Shown here in pieces: positions 1-12,619 of a DNA stretch of 64,000 nucleotides. This stretch comes from Timema cristinae (taxonomy: Eukaryota > Arthropoda > Insecta > Phasmatodea > Timematidae). The DNA lies in the NCBI GenBank assembly GCA_039000515.1, contig JBCFYV010000895.1, forward strand, positions 20,675 through 84,674, given 5' to 3'. The position numbers and the translations under genes are program-made. Under the pieces are notes generated by a model that was not told the DNA's origin, made no database searches, and worked only from the letters and a program-made list of their open reading frames with translations. Each line of letters opens with the position of its first letter. Within the stretch, counting starts at the first letter, position 1.

Positions 1-1740
1 TTGCAAGTCCTATTTCAATAAATTCAGTGCCAATGACACCGGGGAAAGCAGCACCCAATCTGGCAAGGGTGGTTTAGTTCCACTCTGCCCATGTTTCAGC
101 TCGGAGGTAATGCCTTAAAAAGGATAGGCAAGTAAAATTATGAACAGAACATTTGCATTAGAGCCTTTAAGCGGGGAAATCGCCTTCAAATTAGGTCGGT
201 GAGTGAGGGTGGATTTTCCACTCACTGTCACAAAGCGGTGCACTTCTTCAGAATTAAACCTTCCTGTCCTTCCTTGAATTCAACCCTTCTGTTCTAACCC
301 ATTTGTAATTTGAACAGGGCCTATCACCTGAATAGTTAGGACTGCTAAAAAAAAAAGAAGGTTTGTAAACAAAGTAAAACGTTGTATTCAGATGAATTTT
401 CTTATAAGTGCCTATAAAGGACTGGGCTTAAAAAACAAAGAGGTTTGGGTTCCCTATTACAAATATTTTTGCTCGGGTGGTTTTTAAACTGCCTAAAAAA
501 GGATCCAATGATAAAAAAAATACGAGTAGAAACTATTTAGCATACGTTTTTTTTTTTCTAGTTTTCATAAAAAACCCAATATTTAAAATTGGTTTGGTTC
601 CAAAGTAAAAGTAGGCCTACTTGTACCAAAACGTTACCTGGTATCCCGAGATTTCTGAAATACTTACCAGGCATTTTCCTTTCTTAAAGCGTCTTTAAAC
701 TTAAGTTTTTTAATAAAAAAACAGGCCTTTGCCGAACACAACAATAAGAAAAATCCATTTCAAAATCGCTAGTATCCATATTTTCAATTAAAAAAAGAAT
801 ACCTGTAAATGGAGTAAAACCAAATAATAGGGGTTTGAACCTACAAAACAAAGCCAATATTTCTGGAACTTGGTATTTCTCAAAACCTTTTTCCCAAAGC
901 CGCTCTTCCCGGGGTGTTTAATTTTTAAAAAGTTCTGAAAGGTCCGCATGTAACCATCTTTTCATTTTGTTAGTTTCCATAGCGACGGATTCTATCACGA
1001 AAATTTTTTCTTTATTTCAAGGCGCAGCCATATTTACTCGGGTGTTGGTTAGTCCGTAGAAAATTAAAGTTGGGCAACTTCACGGAGAAGGACTTACGGA
1101 TAAGGACTCTGTGGCCAGAGCAAATTGTTTTTGTAGATCGATTTTTAGGACCACGGACCAGGATACAATCGTGTCGGGCCTTTAACACGGTGACCATACT
1201 ATTGTTTTTTTGCAGTACAGTACGGTTTTGGGGGGTGCCTGCTGTCCTACAGAGCATGCGATAGACAAACAAAAGGACGTTTTCTAAACAAGTACTTCCA
1301 AAAATACTTCGTTTTGAAGTAAGAGAAAATAATATTTGAATTGAACAGCACCATCGCAAGACCATCATCCTTGAGCATTTGGCAAACCTAAAACACATGT
1401 GCTGCGCTCTCTCGAACAAAAATTGAACTTCTTTTTTTAGCTCGTGTGATAATACCACCCCCTAACCGTTTTTATGTCTTAACCGTACCCTTTTTTTCGG
1501 GCTTCGTTTGTTTTCTTTGTTAAGTTGTCTCGCCAAGTCTGTGAGTGTGTTTGTGGTTGTTCTATAAGTTTTTAAATAATAATAAAAGCTAGTTTACCAA
1601 AGTGTTGTAGAGGGGGCAGCCACGCAGAAAATTTTCATTTAATTATTCTTTACAAACAGAACACCCTTTTCATCAAACTAAAAAAACATGATAAACCCTC
1701 ACATTTTTTATTTGTGAGCTGTGTAAGGTGAATTTTTTAC
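1..1740. other. AT-rich stretch without a recognisable gene
   Basis: I see no supported gene. Two overlapping open frames at about 1012-1458 (both strands) show no recognisable motif and oppose each other. Homopolymer runs are frequent. The first 330 bases faintly resemble the body of the SINEs found further right, but the match is too weak to name. Confidence 0.4.
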
Positions 1741-2965
1741 CTAAGGCAATAGCATTGTGAGGCATTGAAGCAACGCAAAAACTTACTAGCAGTAAATGCA
1801 GCCACATCAAGTAGTACGATAAGCAAGTTCTTAAAAAAAGTATTAACTTCAAAATTTTCTTTTGGCTGCCAAAAGGTCCCCTATTTGCATATCATACAAT
1901 TAAACATATGCAGAGTTTCGTTCCTTGACTGTACGCCGAGCTGGTAGCAGGTATGTTTGAACCGAAGTTCTCCCCCAGCCGCACTAAAACGGAAGCAATT
2001 GTAAAAAAACGTTTTAGCGAAGGAGGCCCAGGAGAGATTGAATATTGATTTAGGAACAGCACATTACTTCAGCGTTATGATTGATTCTTCCAATCACCAT
2101 AACATTAAGATAGTGCCATTGATTGTACGATACTTTGACTGTCCCAGGGAGTAAAAGTCAAGCTTATGGAACTGAAGACCTTCCCGGGGGAAACATCTGA
2201 GAGCTACACAGCTAACTTTACTCTACCTTGTTTTAAATTTAAAATTTAGTGTAAAAGTGTGTTGGTTTTCTGCAGACTGATGCCGCCCTAAATATTTTGA
2301 GCTGCTTGAAAAATTTGAAAAGCAGGAAAATGCTGTATTCTTGTTAGTGAAAGTAAGAAGCTGTATTAGCAGCATTAAAACAGTCAGCGAGGTGGATTAC
2401 AAAATGATTTTTAACAGAAGCTAAGGCTTTCTACTCGGGTTGCATTACATATTTGGAAAAATTGACTGCTAATAAAGCAACAGTTAAAACATTTTGAATG
2501 GGTCAGATTACATTTGCAAGTTACGTGGGGAAGGTGCTGGCTTCGTATGAAGCTTTCAAAGATGCCATTGGCTCTACTGTAGATGAAGAGGGTTTTTTTT
2601 TTGACGAAATTACATCGTTAACAAAGTTTCCTAATTGGGGACAAAATTCCTGAGTGAAATGAGAGTAGAATTCTTATTCAAACCAGATGGTTGGAGTGTT
2701 TACTTTTATGAACAATCTTTAACCTTTAAAAACCTGCAGTAGCTAAGCGAGTTTTATACTTTGCCTGCCTGCCACGAGTTCTTCTTTGAGAATTTTTTCC
2801 AATAATAAATAACTACTGGGGGAGTGAAAAACCCTAATGAGTATTGGACATTAAAGGCTGTGATACAGTCTACACCAATTTTGACAAAAACCTTATGGAA
2901 ATGTTCCAATACATGAAATCAAAGAAAAGCTTCTAAAAGCAATTCATAGTTAGATAAATAAGAAT
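1741..2965 (+). pseudogene. Degenerate hAT-like (ZBED5/GTF2I-repeat type) transposase remnant
   Basis: Reading the plus strand across several frames gives a collinear series of motifs: MFEPKFSPSRTKTEAIVK from about 1953, then FSVMIDSSNHHNIKIVPL and VRYFD from about 2068, and near the C-terminus LSEFYTLPAC followed by TLKAVIQS and NFDKNLMEM at about 2735-2910. From memory, this order matches a hAT-derived transposase family widespread in invertebrates, related to ZBED5 and GTF2IRD2-type domesticated proteins. The reading frame breaks at an A-run near 2005 and there are many stops, so it is dead. Terminal inverted repeats and the 8-bp target duplication expected of hAT elements were not found. 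The superfamily is moderately sure; the exact family is a recollection. Confidence 0.45.
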
Positions 2966-4560
2966 GGTATTTATAAGCAAAAGCTGGCACAAGTAGTTCC
3001 TAAATTGTTATTTTAAAGTTCATGTCTCTTTATTGAATTTTTTAATACTTAGTCCTATGTTTTATTTACCAATGGGTTTGTACACGGATTAGCCAAAATA
3101 TATATTTTGCAAGTTTTTTTTTAAAGTTTATGAACAAGTATTATTTACAAAAGACTATGCACAATAATAAAAACCAATCTAATACTTGATGAAAACTTTT
3201 GACTTCATGTAAATCCTCCTTAAATAGATTCAAAGTGAATTTTAATAAATGTTTTATCTCCTAAACTATTTTTTATTTCTCTATATCTATTATTTTTCTT
3301 CTCTCTACTTATAACCCAAAACTATAGAGCACACGAACATATGCTTCCGTAAATGTTATATTTTAATGTACGTTTTTTCAAAAAAAAATTATTGGTCACC
3401 GTAACTTAACTAACATAATTTATTTCTAAGGCACGTATATGTCAAACGCAGGCCAATAGTCTGAGCCTAACTTATTAAACATTGTTTATACTTTAATCCA
3501 ACTTAATTTATTTAAAATTATATTTTACAAAATTCTGTTCCGAATTATGCTTATGCGACGTCGCCCTTGATAGCTGCTTGGCAATCACGTGACCATGGTA
3601 ATCTGTCCGAAAGTTCGCGGACTAGACCGAAAAGTTTTATGGTGTTGGAACCATGGTACGAAAGCTACAGCGATTGGCGTTGCTAAAAAGACAGTGTGGT
3701 GTTGGCCGAAATCCAAATTATGTATCCCTACGCCAACCATTGATTGTAAAAAATTAGCGCTTTCAATTTGACCAAGAAAAGTGCTTCTGACAGTCAAAAT
3801 TTAGGTAAACGGATTCGACCTAATTTACTTGGAGCGCTAAAAAAATTTCACTAGAAATAGTCCCTATATATCTCTAGCAACACGAATCTGTCACTGTCAT
3901 TTGGAGGCTGTAATGAAAAAAGGGTTTATTATAGTATAATGGATAGTTAACCACAGAATTTAGGCCAATATTATTCCTCTAAAAAATTTTGTGATTGAAA
4001 TTTTAGCTACAAGCTGACAGTAAACACTAAAAAAAGTTTATTTATATATTAATATATAATATATATATATATATATATATAATATATAAATAATAATATA
4101 TTAATATATTAAAAATTGAGAGAAAATTTTTTAACTTATTTGTACTAATCTAAAGAAAAATACTCTAAAACCGATTTGTATAATCTGAAAGAAAAACGTT
4201 TTTAAAAACTTATTAGTCAGTGAAAGAAAAACACTTTAAACTGCCTAGTACAATGAAAGAAAGAGTTATTACTAAGTTAAAAATTTAGCTCCTAAAATTT
4301 TAAGCATATATTTTATAGTCACCGACAAATTACTTTTAAGCTTTTGGAATGTCATGTATTATTAAAATGTTTCTTGTAAAAATGTTTAATATAACTGTCA
4401 CTTTCGTTGTTGTTTCGGTCGCATCCATCTTCATTTCTCTTGCCCAATCATCATTCTTCTTAGTGTGTCAACATTTTTTCCCAACTGAAATAAACACTTT
4501 TTTTAAAAATATCGATTATAATTACAAACAAATGATAGTGAAGAACAACCACCTCTTTGT
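2966..4560. other. AT-rich intergenic stretch
   Basis: No gene is supported. Short open frames on both strands at 3585-3797 overlap each other and show no family motif. An AT-repeat cluster lies inside and is listed separately. Confidence 0.5.
4042..4112. repeat. Imperfect (TA)n microsatellite
   Basis: About 70 bases consist almost only of alternating A and T, with an uninterrupted TA core near 4060-4081 flanked by TAATAT and AATAATAT variants. Confidence 0.9.
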
Positions 4561-4571
4561 GGTTTTTATTT

Positions 4572-4740
4572 TATTTTATTTTTATTATTATTATTATTAT
4601 TATTAGCACCGCGTCTTACTACCCGTTCGGTTTGTACGCACTTACGTGATTTAATGGTAGGGTGATTGTGAGATGAAATGGGGACCTACGTTTAACGGGA
4701 ATCCGAACCCGGTGGAAGCCGGCATTCCCCACTTGACAAG
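4572..4740 (-). mobile_element. SINE-A 3' part, antisense, with target duplication
   Basis: A (TTA)n run followed by the reverse complement of the shared SINE tail (CTTACTACCCGTTCGG) and of the SINE-A body (TTGTGAGATGAAATG; ATCCGAACC). The element is truncated before its tRNA-like head. GGTTTTTATTT occurs at 4561-4571 and again at 4741-4751, consistent with a target-site duplication bounding a 5'-truncated insertion. Confidence 0.75.
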
Positions 4741-5137
4741 GGTTTTTATTTATTATTTTCGTAGTTGGAAAATATAGCTTTAGTACCTTTCAGGCGTGAC
4801 TCACAAGGGCTTCTTGCCAAAGGGCTCGGAAGCGCCCATCAAATTGTTGTTTCTTCCGGTATGTTTCTTGAGTAAACCCATTGCATTTCCCACACCAGCT
4901 CTATTGGATTGTTTGACAAAGGTAGGAGGCAACCGCAAAACCTGGCGTCCGCACCCACGTACCAATTTCTCAATCTTGTACCTCAGCGATCAAAAACAAA
5001 CAAATTACTAAGTTTATTTAAAAACTTATAATCTTTTATTAAGTAATCTCAAGTTTAAATATATAAATAAAAATGCTTCAATAAAAAAAAAAATAGGGGC
5101 TCACCAAAAATGTTTTCCTTAAATTGAATTAAATATT

Positions 5138-5285
5138 TAATAAACCTGTGGGAATGCCAGGCTTCCCCCGTGGTTCGGATTCCACGTTAAAACTGTAGGT
5201 CCTCCATTTATTCACAACACCCTACCATAAACTTAGCGTAATTGCTATAACCCGAACGGGTAGTAAGACGGGGCTGATGAAAAAT
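5138..5285 (+). mobile_element. SINE-A 3' fragment
   Basis: Sense-oriented body and tail of the same SINE: GTGGTTCGGATTCCACG, then ACTGTAGGTCCT, then CCCGAACGGGTAGTAAGACG. No tRNA-like head is present and no target duplication was found. Confidence 0.7.
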
Positions 5286-7049
5286 AAGATTGACGGCCAA
5301 ACTCTGACCAGGGAACAGAACCTCGAAATACCAACATATTAAAAAATTTTGGGCAGCAAATAAACTTGTGAAACATTTATAACTAGCGGTTAAAGTTATC
5401 CCTTCAGCAAACGAGACAAAAAATTATTGTAAAATGGTAGTGGAGCTCCAGCTAGTTATGGGAAAGGAGATCCAAAACCATTAGAAAAGGATAGTGCATT
5501 CAAATTTTTCCAAATCAAACACAATTTTGATAGTTAAATGGTAAAAAGTACAATCACAAGGGGAAAAAGGTGTATTGTATTATAACAATACAAAATACAG
5601 GCTTAAGTTTCACATATTGACACTGAAGAAAAACCATTATAGGGTCAAAGATTCTATTAGATTAGGCTAACTAAGGTGAAAGCTATCTAATAAGCAAACA
5701 CATCTGGGGTGAATGAATTGATGCACCCAAAATGTAAAAAACAAAACAAAAATGTTCGAAGGAACAGTTACTTCGAAGACAAATTAAGTTAGAGATAGAT
5801 CCTACATAACTCCGTGAAGCAACAAATCTATGCATACCATTTTTCGTTAAGAGAAAAGTCAAAGAAAAATAATAACTTGGACCAAATAATACAAAAAAAA
5901 AGAACAAAACCAACCTCATGGATCAGTAACTTAATCCTAGTGGGGAAAAACTTGGAGATATTAAATTTGCCTAATCCCAAGATTTGAAAAGTAGCATTCA
6001 CAAGGTCCGAGTTTCCAAATTCCAACAATGACTAAATCATGCTTAATCTGACAAAGGCGAGAACTTTACAGTAGTGACATTAAAGACAGGGTGGTCTAAG
6101 GGTGTGATACGTATGAACCACACACCTAAAACAATTCAGGGGCCCAAAAGGCCCCCAAAATTTTATTTTTAATTGGGGAAAATATAAGTATAATTAAAGA
6201 AAGTAATTTGTAAAAGAATGCTTATTTCTTAAATTAATACCTACACCATGCCAAAAAAGTATTTTTTATTTCAAACCGTTCATTAAAAAATTAATAAAGT
6301 AAATACATTTGAAAGTTTTATCGGTGCGACGTGCCCCTGTGATACATTGGGGACGGGCTATACTAGTTGGGGTCGTGACTGTCGACTTGACAGGCTCAGG
6401 CCGAACCTTTGGTCGCAGGGGAAGGAGGCAGGTGTAATGTTGTTTTGATTCTCGGTGTCACCAACCCCAGCAAGTGTTTATTGACAATCGCTACTCGCTT
6501 TTTTATAGTTTGGCGTGTTGCAATTCGCAACTTATTATTTTTAGTTTATATGGTTTTTGTGAAATTTTGCTTAAGCTTTGTTTTCAATTTTATTTTGGTG
6601 CAAACCCTTTTAGTGGGTACTGTATCTGTGAATGTATTGTGCGTATCTGTATTATGCATTATTTGCCTTTACTCTTTGTAGTTTTTTTGTTTTTTTAAAT
6701 AATATTAAAAGATATTTTTTAAAACATTACTAAATGTTTTCCAAATTTCTGCAGCCGAAAATAGAAAATGGAAAGGAAAACTTTACAAAAACTAAGTCAA
6801 CGCTAAACAAAAATTTTTTTATTATTTAATGAAAGTAATATAATAAAGAAAATTAAAGTGAAATTTAAATTTAAACCAAATAACGATGATCATCTTTGAA
6901 ACAGTGCTCAGAGAAGGACGAAATTATTCAGAAGATTTAATAAATACAATGCCGTGATTCTAACACCACGAAAATTACTGATCATAGTTAAAGAGTTACG
7001 TGACTGAACAAAAACAAAAATGAATATTTCATGTGACAAATTGAAGATC
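5286..7049. other. AT-rich stretch, nothing recognised
   Basis: Only short open frames on both strands without motifs. Composition is AT-rich with many homopolymers. There is a short G/C-run palindrome near 6140 (GGGGCCCAAAAGGCCCCC). Confidence 0.5.
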
Positions 7050-7514
7050 CGGCTAATTGACCCAAGGCTGAACGCAACTGTTATCCCTTCTTGGGCTTCG
7101 GGGTACTGGCTTTGTCTAGTCGAAGTTTTCCGGGGACTTTTTTTTCTAGGCGTTATCTCGAGGGTCAGTGGGGTGGGGTAAGAAGGAAGGGGGGGGAGAA
7201 AACTAGGGGGTTCTGGGGTGGTGGGTAGCAAATGGTAGCCTAGGAAAAAGGGGAAATTTGGAGTAGGGGGGGGTTTTCGGATGGCGGTGCGGGGAAGTAA
7301 AGGGGGAGGAATTGCTAACTCGGGGGTAGGGACTCTTGGAGATTCTGGAGTGGAAGGTTGGCGTTGGGGAGGTCTCGGGTTGCAGTGGGATCTAAAGATG
7401 GGTCCACGTGTATATTGTTTGGTTGCCATTTTTTTTCCCTTTAAGGTCTTCTTCGGTGGCCTTGCCGGCGCGGCGGGGTATCCCACCCGTGGGTCACCAT
7501 CGGAAGGGACATCA

Positions 7515-7720
7515 TTGGAGGGTGAGAGGAAGAGTCCCAGCAAACGGAGTCGTGATGGGATTTGTGGAAAAAGACCCGGCAACGGAGTTTGCGGTGGGAG
7601 GCAAAGGAACGTCCCGGCAAACGTGAGGTCGCGGTGGAGGCAAAGGAACTGCCCCGGAACGTGATCGCGGGGGAGGCGAGGAACAGTCCCGGCAACGTGG
7701 AGCACAAGGGAGGTAATGGA
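7515..7720. repeat. GC-rich minisatellite, about 45-bp period, roughly 4-5 units
   Basis: Degenerate units built on GGAGGCAAAGGAAC, then CCCGGCAACG, then GTGAGGTCGCGGT repeat with a spacing of roughly 45 bases; unit lengths vary through single-base indels. The array lies in a purine-biased GC-rich block (about 7050-7870). That block carries a proline-rich minus-strand open frame of 313 codons, which I regard as a by-product of composition. Confidence 0.6.
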
Positions 7721-8186
7721 TAGTTGTGGAAGGTGGGAGTGACGAGAAAATGCTCTTCCAAAGACACAATTTTTTAAAAGCTCTTTCGCAATGTGGTTCC
7801 CGGGTTGGTCACCACTAAAAAACACGCCCGCCTTTCGGCTGTTGCCCACAAGAATATCCCCTTGACAGTTACCCCGCTAGGTCTCCTAAAAGGGGGCTGA
7901 TTTTGATTTGTGAGTTACAGGCACGTCGCTGGCCCTTACCCTCAAGGGTGAGGTGAAAAAATGAATAGGGAAACCGTTGAATGATGCTGCAATAAAATAA
8001 AAAATTAAAAATTAGTCCCTTTGAGTGAAAATAGTGGTGATTTGAAATCCGCGTGGTAAAGAGGGTTTTGGAAGGATTTTCTTTTCTTAGGATGAGGAAG
8101 GTTGGTTTAGTAGAAGATCGATTTGTGAGTGATGGGCGTAATGTGAGTCCGGAATGGGTTGGTAGGCTTAACTGTTTTAGGGAGTT

Positions 8187-8470
8187 GGTTTGAAGGGGTT
8201 ACATTTCCATTCCCCATCTGGGGGCCGCAGCGGCGCCAGCGTTATTCTCTGACTCGTAGAAAACCTAGTCGGTTATCCCAGTGGAGTCCGGCGTGGCAAG
8301 ATGATAAAGAATTGCTTGTTGGGGAAAGGATTTTCTTTTATTGGGATTAGGAGTGAGGTGGTACATTTCCATTCACCATCTGGGCCGCCCCCGGCCCAGG
8401 ATTATCCTCTGGCTAGTAGAGAGCCTAGACGTTACCCAGGGCGTCCGGCCGTGACTAAGGTAAAATGGCG
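8187..8470. repeat. Pair of diverged direct repeats, about 130 bp each
   Basis: TACATTTCCATTCCCCATCTG near 8200 recurs as TACATTTCCATTCACCATCT near 8363. Both are followed by GGGCCG-rich sequence, then by ATTCTCTG / ATCCTCTG, GTAGA, GCCTAG or ACCTAG, and GTCCGGC. The two copies differ by several indels. Possibly a tandem-duplicated untranslated region of a retroelement; the origin is unknown. Confidence 0.55.
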
Positions 8471-8879
8471 GAAATGACGATTGTGCTGAAAGTTGTACCC
8501 TGTGCCTTCGAAAGGTAGCCGCGTCCACCGGGCTTCATGGCATAGTGCTTTTTTTAAAATATATTATATGTTTTAACTAGTGGTAATTAATAAAAATATG
8601 ATGTTTAACTAAAAAAATGATGATTTTTTAATGTTTATATATTTTTAATAATTTTTTTTTTTGTTTTTTTTAATGTTTTTTTAGTTTTTTTAATGTTTTT
8701 TTGTCACTATGCGCTAGGTTTTTTGTATTTCCGGTTCCCCTTTTTGGGTCGTAGCGTCCTAGTGACTTGATTGTGTTTGTGTGGTTTGTTCGTAAAATTT
8801 TTGTTTCTACCCGTATATTTCTTGTAAAAGTCGCTCTTTGTCTTTTTTGTGTAGGGGGCATCTTGTTCCTGTAGCGGTT

Positions 8880-9720
8880 TGTCCCGGTTTTTGTTCTGGT
8901 ATTTTTTTTGGTATTTGTAGTTTACTTAGTAAGGTTGCTGATCGTGCTCCGCTACGCATTTATACTATGATTGGCTGAATGACGATCTGTAGATAATTAG
9001 TTTTGGTTTTCCGTTAGCTGGTTACCTTTTAGTAGTGGATAAAGTTGCACGAATCTGCCTAGCGCTTTTGAGTTTGTCTGTTCTATGTGCTTTCTCCAGT
9101 TAATCTCTTATCTATTGTTTGCCTAATATTTTCGCATGTAGTATTGGTATTTCTGTATTAAATAGCATGAAAGAACTGGTGGGTTTTTTAAGTCCTTTAA
9201 TATTACCAATGCTGCTGATTTTTTCTGGGTTTACTTTAATTCTCCATTTAGTGAACCTTCCTTTGTTACCAAGTATCTTTGAATTCCTAGACTTGGAAGT
9301 TTTATTTTATGTTTTGTGCGAAACCTGGTGTCGTCTGCAAATTGCCTAACTTTGACTCTAGGGTTGGAGGGATGTCTGAAACGTAAATGTTGTTAGGTTG
9401 GTGATAGCTGGAACCTGGGGGGACCCCGCCCTGATTGGGCTGTTGGGGCTTTTAACCCTCCATTGTTACCTTGAAATGTTTCAAACTAAGGAAGCTGGCG
9501 ATTGTGTGAACGAAATGAGGGGAGGTCGAGTAGGATTAGTTTGTGGAGTAACCGATATGCCACACTTTTTCGAAAAAACTTCTCTTATCTAGAAAAAATT
9601 GCTATTAATACTGTTTTTTCTTCGAAAGCCAGAGGGCGTCTTCAAATAGATTAACATTGGTGGGCGGTGGGTGCTTATTATTGAACCAAAAATGGAAGTT
9701 TGGAAAAAATTTTGAATCTA
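8880..9720 (-). pseudogene. J1 reverse transcriptase
   Basis: Minus-strand translation, frame-hopping, gives GF-NNKH near 9665-9695 (the Q-x-GF-x-x-x-H segment of LINE RTs), FEKVWHIG near 9551-9575 (the palm D-x-x-K/A-F-D-x-V-W segment), GVPPGS near 9410-9430 (canonical GVPQGS), NIYVSDIPPTLES, and the catalytic FADD at 9329-9340 followed by TRFRT. Downstream come an NWRKHIEQ segment and ALGRFVQLYPLL, typical of the post-catalytic region. At least five frameshifts make it non-functional as given, although the catalytic FADD codons themselves are intact. Confidence 0.75.
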
Positions 9721-10359
9721 TCATATTTGTTTTTAGTCTTCTAAGTATCATTTTTCAAATAATTTATGAGCGTGGGAGGAGATGATTGGTCTTCTGTTTT
9801 GGGGAAAACATGGGGTCTTTACCTGGTTTGGGAATTGTTTAAACCTACCAGCTTCCAGCCGTGGGAAATACAAGGTAAATTTTTGTATTCAGTTTTTGTC
9901 AAATTCCCTACTGCCCTTTATGGTGGTATTGTACTATCTCGTTTGTAATTTTAGTGTCCGGGGGTTATTTCTGGTAAGTTCCTGTATATAGATGTAATTT
10001 CTTAGTGTAATGCCTCTGCTGTGTGTTGTTTGGTTTAAATAATACCCCACTGACATGGTGGCTTCCTGGTGAAGTTAGTTTTGGTCTTTGGTTGGCGTAA
10101 AGGTTTTTCTAGTGTGGTGGCTATGGCCTCCGCTTTCTCCGATTTTTATAGGGCACATCGTTTTCCCCGTGTTTGTGTAACACCCCCCCTTATCCTTTTC
10201 CCAGAAGTCAAGGCTGGCGCACAACACACAATTAACCATAAAAAAAACAATAGCTTGCAGAGAGCCGAAAGGAAAAAACAAAAAGTGAATGGCCGACCAG
10301 GTCTTTTCCCACCCTCAGTGTCCACGAACTCACACTCCAATTATTCCAATATATTATAA

Positions 10360-11139
10360 TGACGGGGACATAATAAATTTTTGAATAAAAGAATATATGT
10401 CAAATAATTACATTTTGGTTTTATTGATGAAGAGAATAAACTTTGAACAGAATATCGTCATATGAGCAAACCAAGATTGCATAACTTTTAGAATCATGAA
10501 TTGGTAGCAAATTCATCATAAAATTATCCATACGTTCTAAACTTACAATGGTAACAACAAACTTTCCCCTGCCTTCGGGCAATAAGTTACAAGTATCATT
10601 TTGGCGATACTGTGATATTTTTTCGCCATGCAGAAAATCATTCTTAACGCAACAATAATAATCTAAACCTAAAGGCCTATGAGCTATACCAACAATCTAT
10701 CGGCAACAATAATTTTCCAGCCAATGGGTAAAATTTATAATATTTACTTTGTCAACACAACTATATTTATCCGTAACCGGATAATTCTTTTCTTAGCAAC
10801 AATGCTTGTGGCCCCAAAAAGGGCAATAGCTACAAGTATTTAAAAAAATTACCTTCATGCGAATAAATTAATATAAAAGGAATTTTACGTTAAAAATTAA
10901 TGAACCAATGAATATTACTTTCAAAAGAAATTTCTAATTACATGGCCGAAATCAAATTTAGTACCTTCCTAATATGTCCCTGGACACCTAGGTGTTCCGA
11001 GGGACAGTCCTGACAAGAGTGCCGTACATCTTGAAAAACACCATTATATATGTTTGCCTAGCTCAATAGGGGGGAAGGGGGTAAAAAAAACACGGCTAAA
11101 ACGAACAATGAACAGAGGGAGGGGATAGATAGATGGCCC
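10360..11139. other. AT-rich block between J1 endonuclease and RT
   Basis: The GT-rich composition of the LINE stops at about 10360 and resumes near 11370. I see no coding potential. It could be an insertion into J1 or a junction between two independent fragments. Confidence 0.4.
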
Positions 11140-11345
11140 AGGAATATTCGCCGAGCTGGTAGAACATTCAGAACACGTGTTCGACATACATTTCAGTCTG
11201 CGCATGACACCATACATTTTCAACCCCGCCTTAGAAATACAAGGTCAGCGGTTCGAATTGTCCTCCTTTAGTTGAACGGTCGGTTTGATAAGCAGTTGTT
11301 TGTGTCTTGGCGGGGGGGACGTGTGAATTGGAGCAGCTGAGGGGC
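11140..11345 (+). mobile_element. tRNA-derived SINE-like head
   Basis: GCCGAGCTGGTAGAACATTC resembles an A box and AGCGGTTCGAATTGTCCTC resembles a B box, about 110 bases further on. The wide spacing implies a degenerate or rearranged tRNA head. No known tail or target duplication is seen. Confidence 0.4.
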
Positions 11346-11539
11346 CTTAGGTGAGTTTACTGCTTTTCATTCATTTTGTGCTTATTTCCAAATAAATGCT
11401 ACATATGGCTGGTACTGTTCGTTTTTTTTATCACCCCTTAGTTGTTTTTGTTATTTTCCATGTTTGCTTTGTCTGTGGCTGCCTCTGTGACTAAGTGTTC
11501 CATTTTTTTTTAACCTGTTACTTTTAAACTTTCTTCTAA

Positions 11540-12530
11540 ACCTGTCTTTTAATTTGTTTAGGCTGCCCTTGTTGGGGGGTTCTGTGATCGCCAGTCCCTC
11601 CTATTCCCTTTTTTGGGCTATGAGGAAACCTAATTGGGGTTTGCTTCCGGAGGTCATGTTTTATTGGTTCCCTCACTGAGCTCTGTTTTGGGCCCGTTGA
11701 CGGTCGACGTGAAAAAACGAAGCGTTGCTTCGGCTTTCCTCCGTGTCTCGTATTGGTGTGCCTCCGGAAGTGTGTCCCCAGTGTTTTTTTAAAAGTGCCC
11801 CCAATTACATGTAATTTTGTTGTTGGTGAGCCCTATTATCGGTAATGCTTATATCGCAGAATATTGGGTTGTGCTCTGATTCTATTCGTGTAATACCTTT
11901 GGTCTTCTGGTGTGATTCCTTTAAACGTTAAACACATCTATTATATCGGTTTGTTGTAGGTAATTTGAAGGTTAAAAGGTCGGTTCTTTTGGTGCGATCA
12001 CTAGTAGTCGTTATTGTCTGCGTGTTCGTTTAGGGCGCCCGTTTTTGTCGTTGTTTACTTTCCAGTTTAGTTTTGGGTTTAAGTCCTCTGTTGTACTATT
12101 TTTCCCCTGTCCGTGTGATTCGTCCAATTGTGTGTGTGCGTCGCCGCGGCGGTTTGTATATGGCCGCGAAAAAGAATACTCCCCCTGCGTGTGTTGACAT
12201 TTACTGCTGAGCTTCTATTGTTATTAAATCTTTTAAAATGGGGTTGGTAGTTGGGAGATTCCTTTAATAAGGACCCCCTTCCCCCTCCTTTTTTTTACTC
12301 TGCGACCTGTAATTTTCATAGCCGTAAAGTAAACATTTTTTTGGAGTTAAGTGTGTTTTCATTTATAAAGCTATTCTTTGCATAATGTTAAGAAATCTTC
12401 TAATTATTTTGCTTTACGGATTTTCCATCTCGTTCCACCAAAAAACGGGAGTATGTCCTTTGCAGTCCCTTCTTTTTGCCAATTCGCGGAAAAAATTCAG
12501 TCAGTCCTTCTATCACTATCATTAACTTTT
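11540..12530 (-). pseudogene. J1 AP-type endonuclease region
   Basis: On the minus strand, at about 12310-12420, the segments FLNIMQRI, THLTPK and GYENYR appear in order. They correspond to the FL-x-x-x-x-I-D, E-T-H-L/F-x-x-x and GY-x-x-x-R segments at the start of Jockey-type endonucleases. The catalytic ETH glutamate codon is blurred by a frameshift. The C-terminal SDH motif was not located, so the lower boundary is only a compositional estimate. Confidence 0.55.
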
Positions 12531-12619
12531 TAGGTGTCTTGTGCTTACCTTGCTTTGTAAGGTATGGTTTGAAAGGTGTAATTTAATTTAATAATATTTA
12601 AATCTTTGGAAAAATTTAA

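Noticed and set aside
1012..1458. Minus-strand 148-codon frame
   Set aside because: No recognisable domain, opposed by another frame, in noisy AT-rich sequence.
3585..3797. Small gene with opposing open frames
   Set aside because: Two overlapping frames on opposite strands without conserved motifs; most likely chance.
6908..7849. Minus-strand open frame of 313 codons
   Set aside because: Proline-rich low-complexity translation over a GC-rich minisatellite; several other frames are open over the same bases and no family motif is present.
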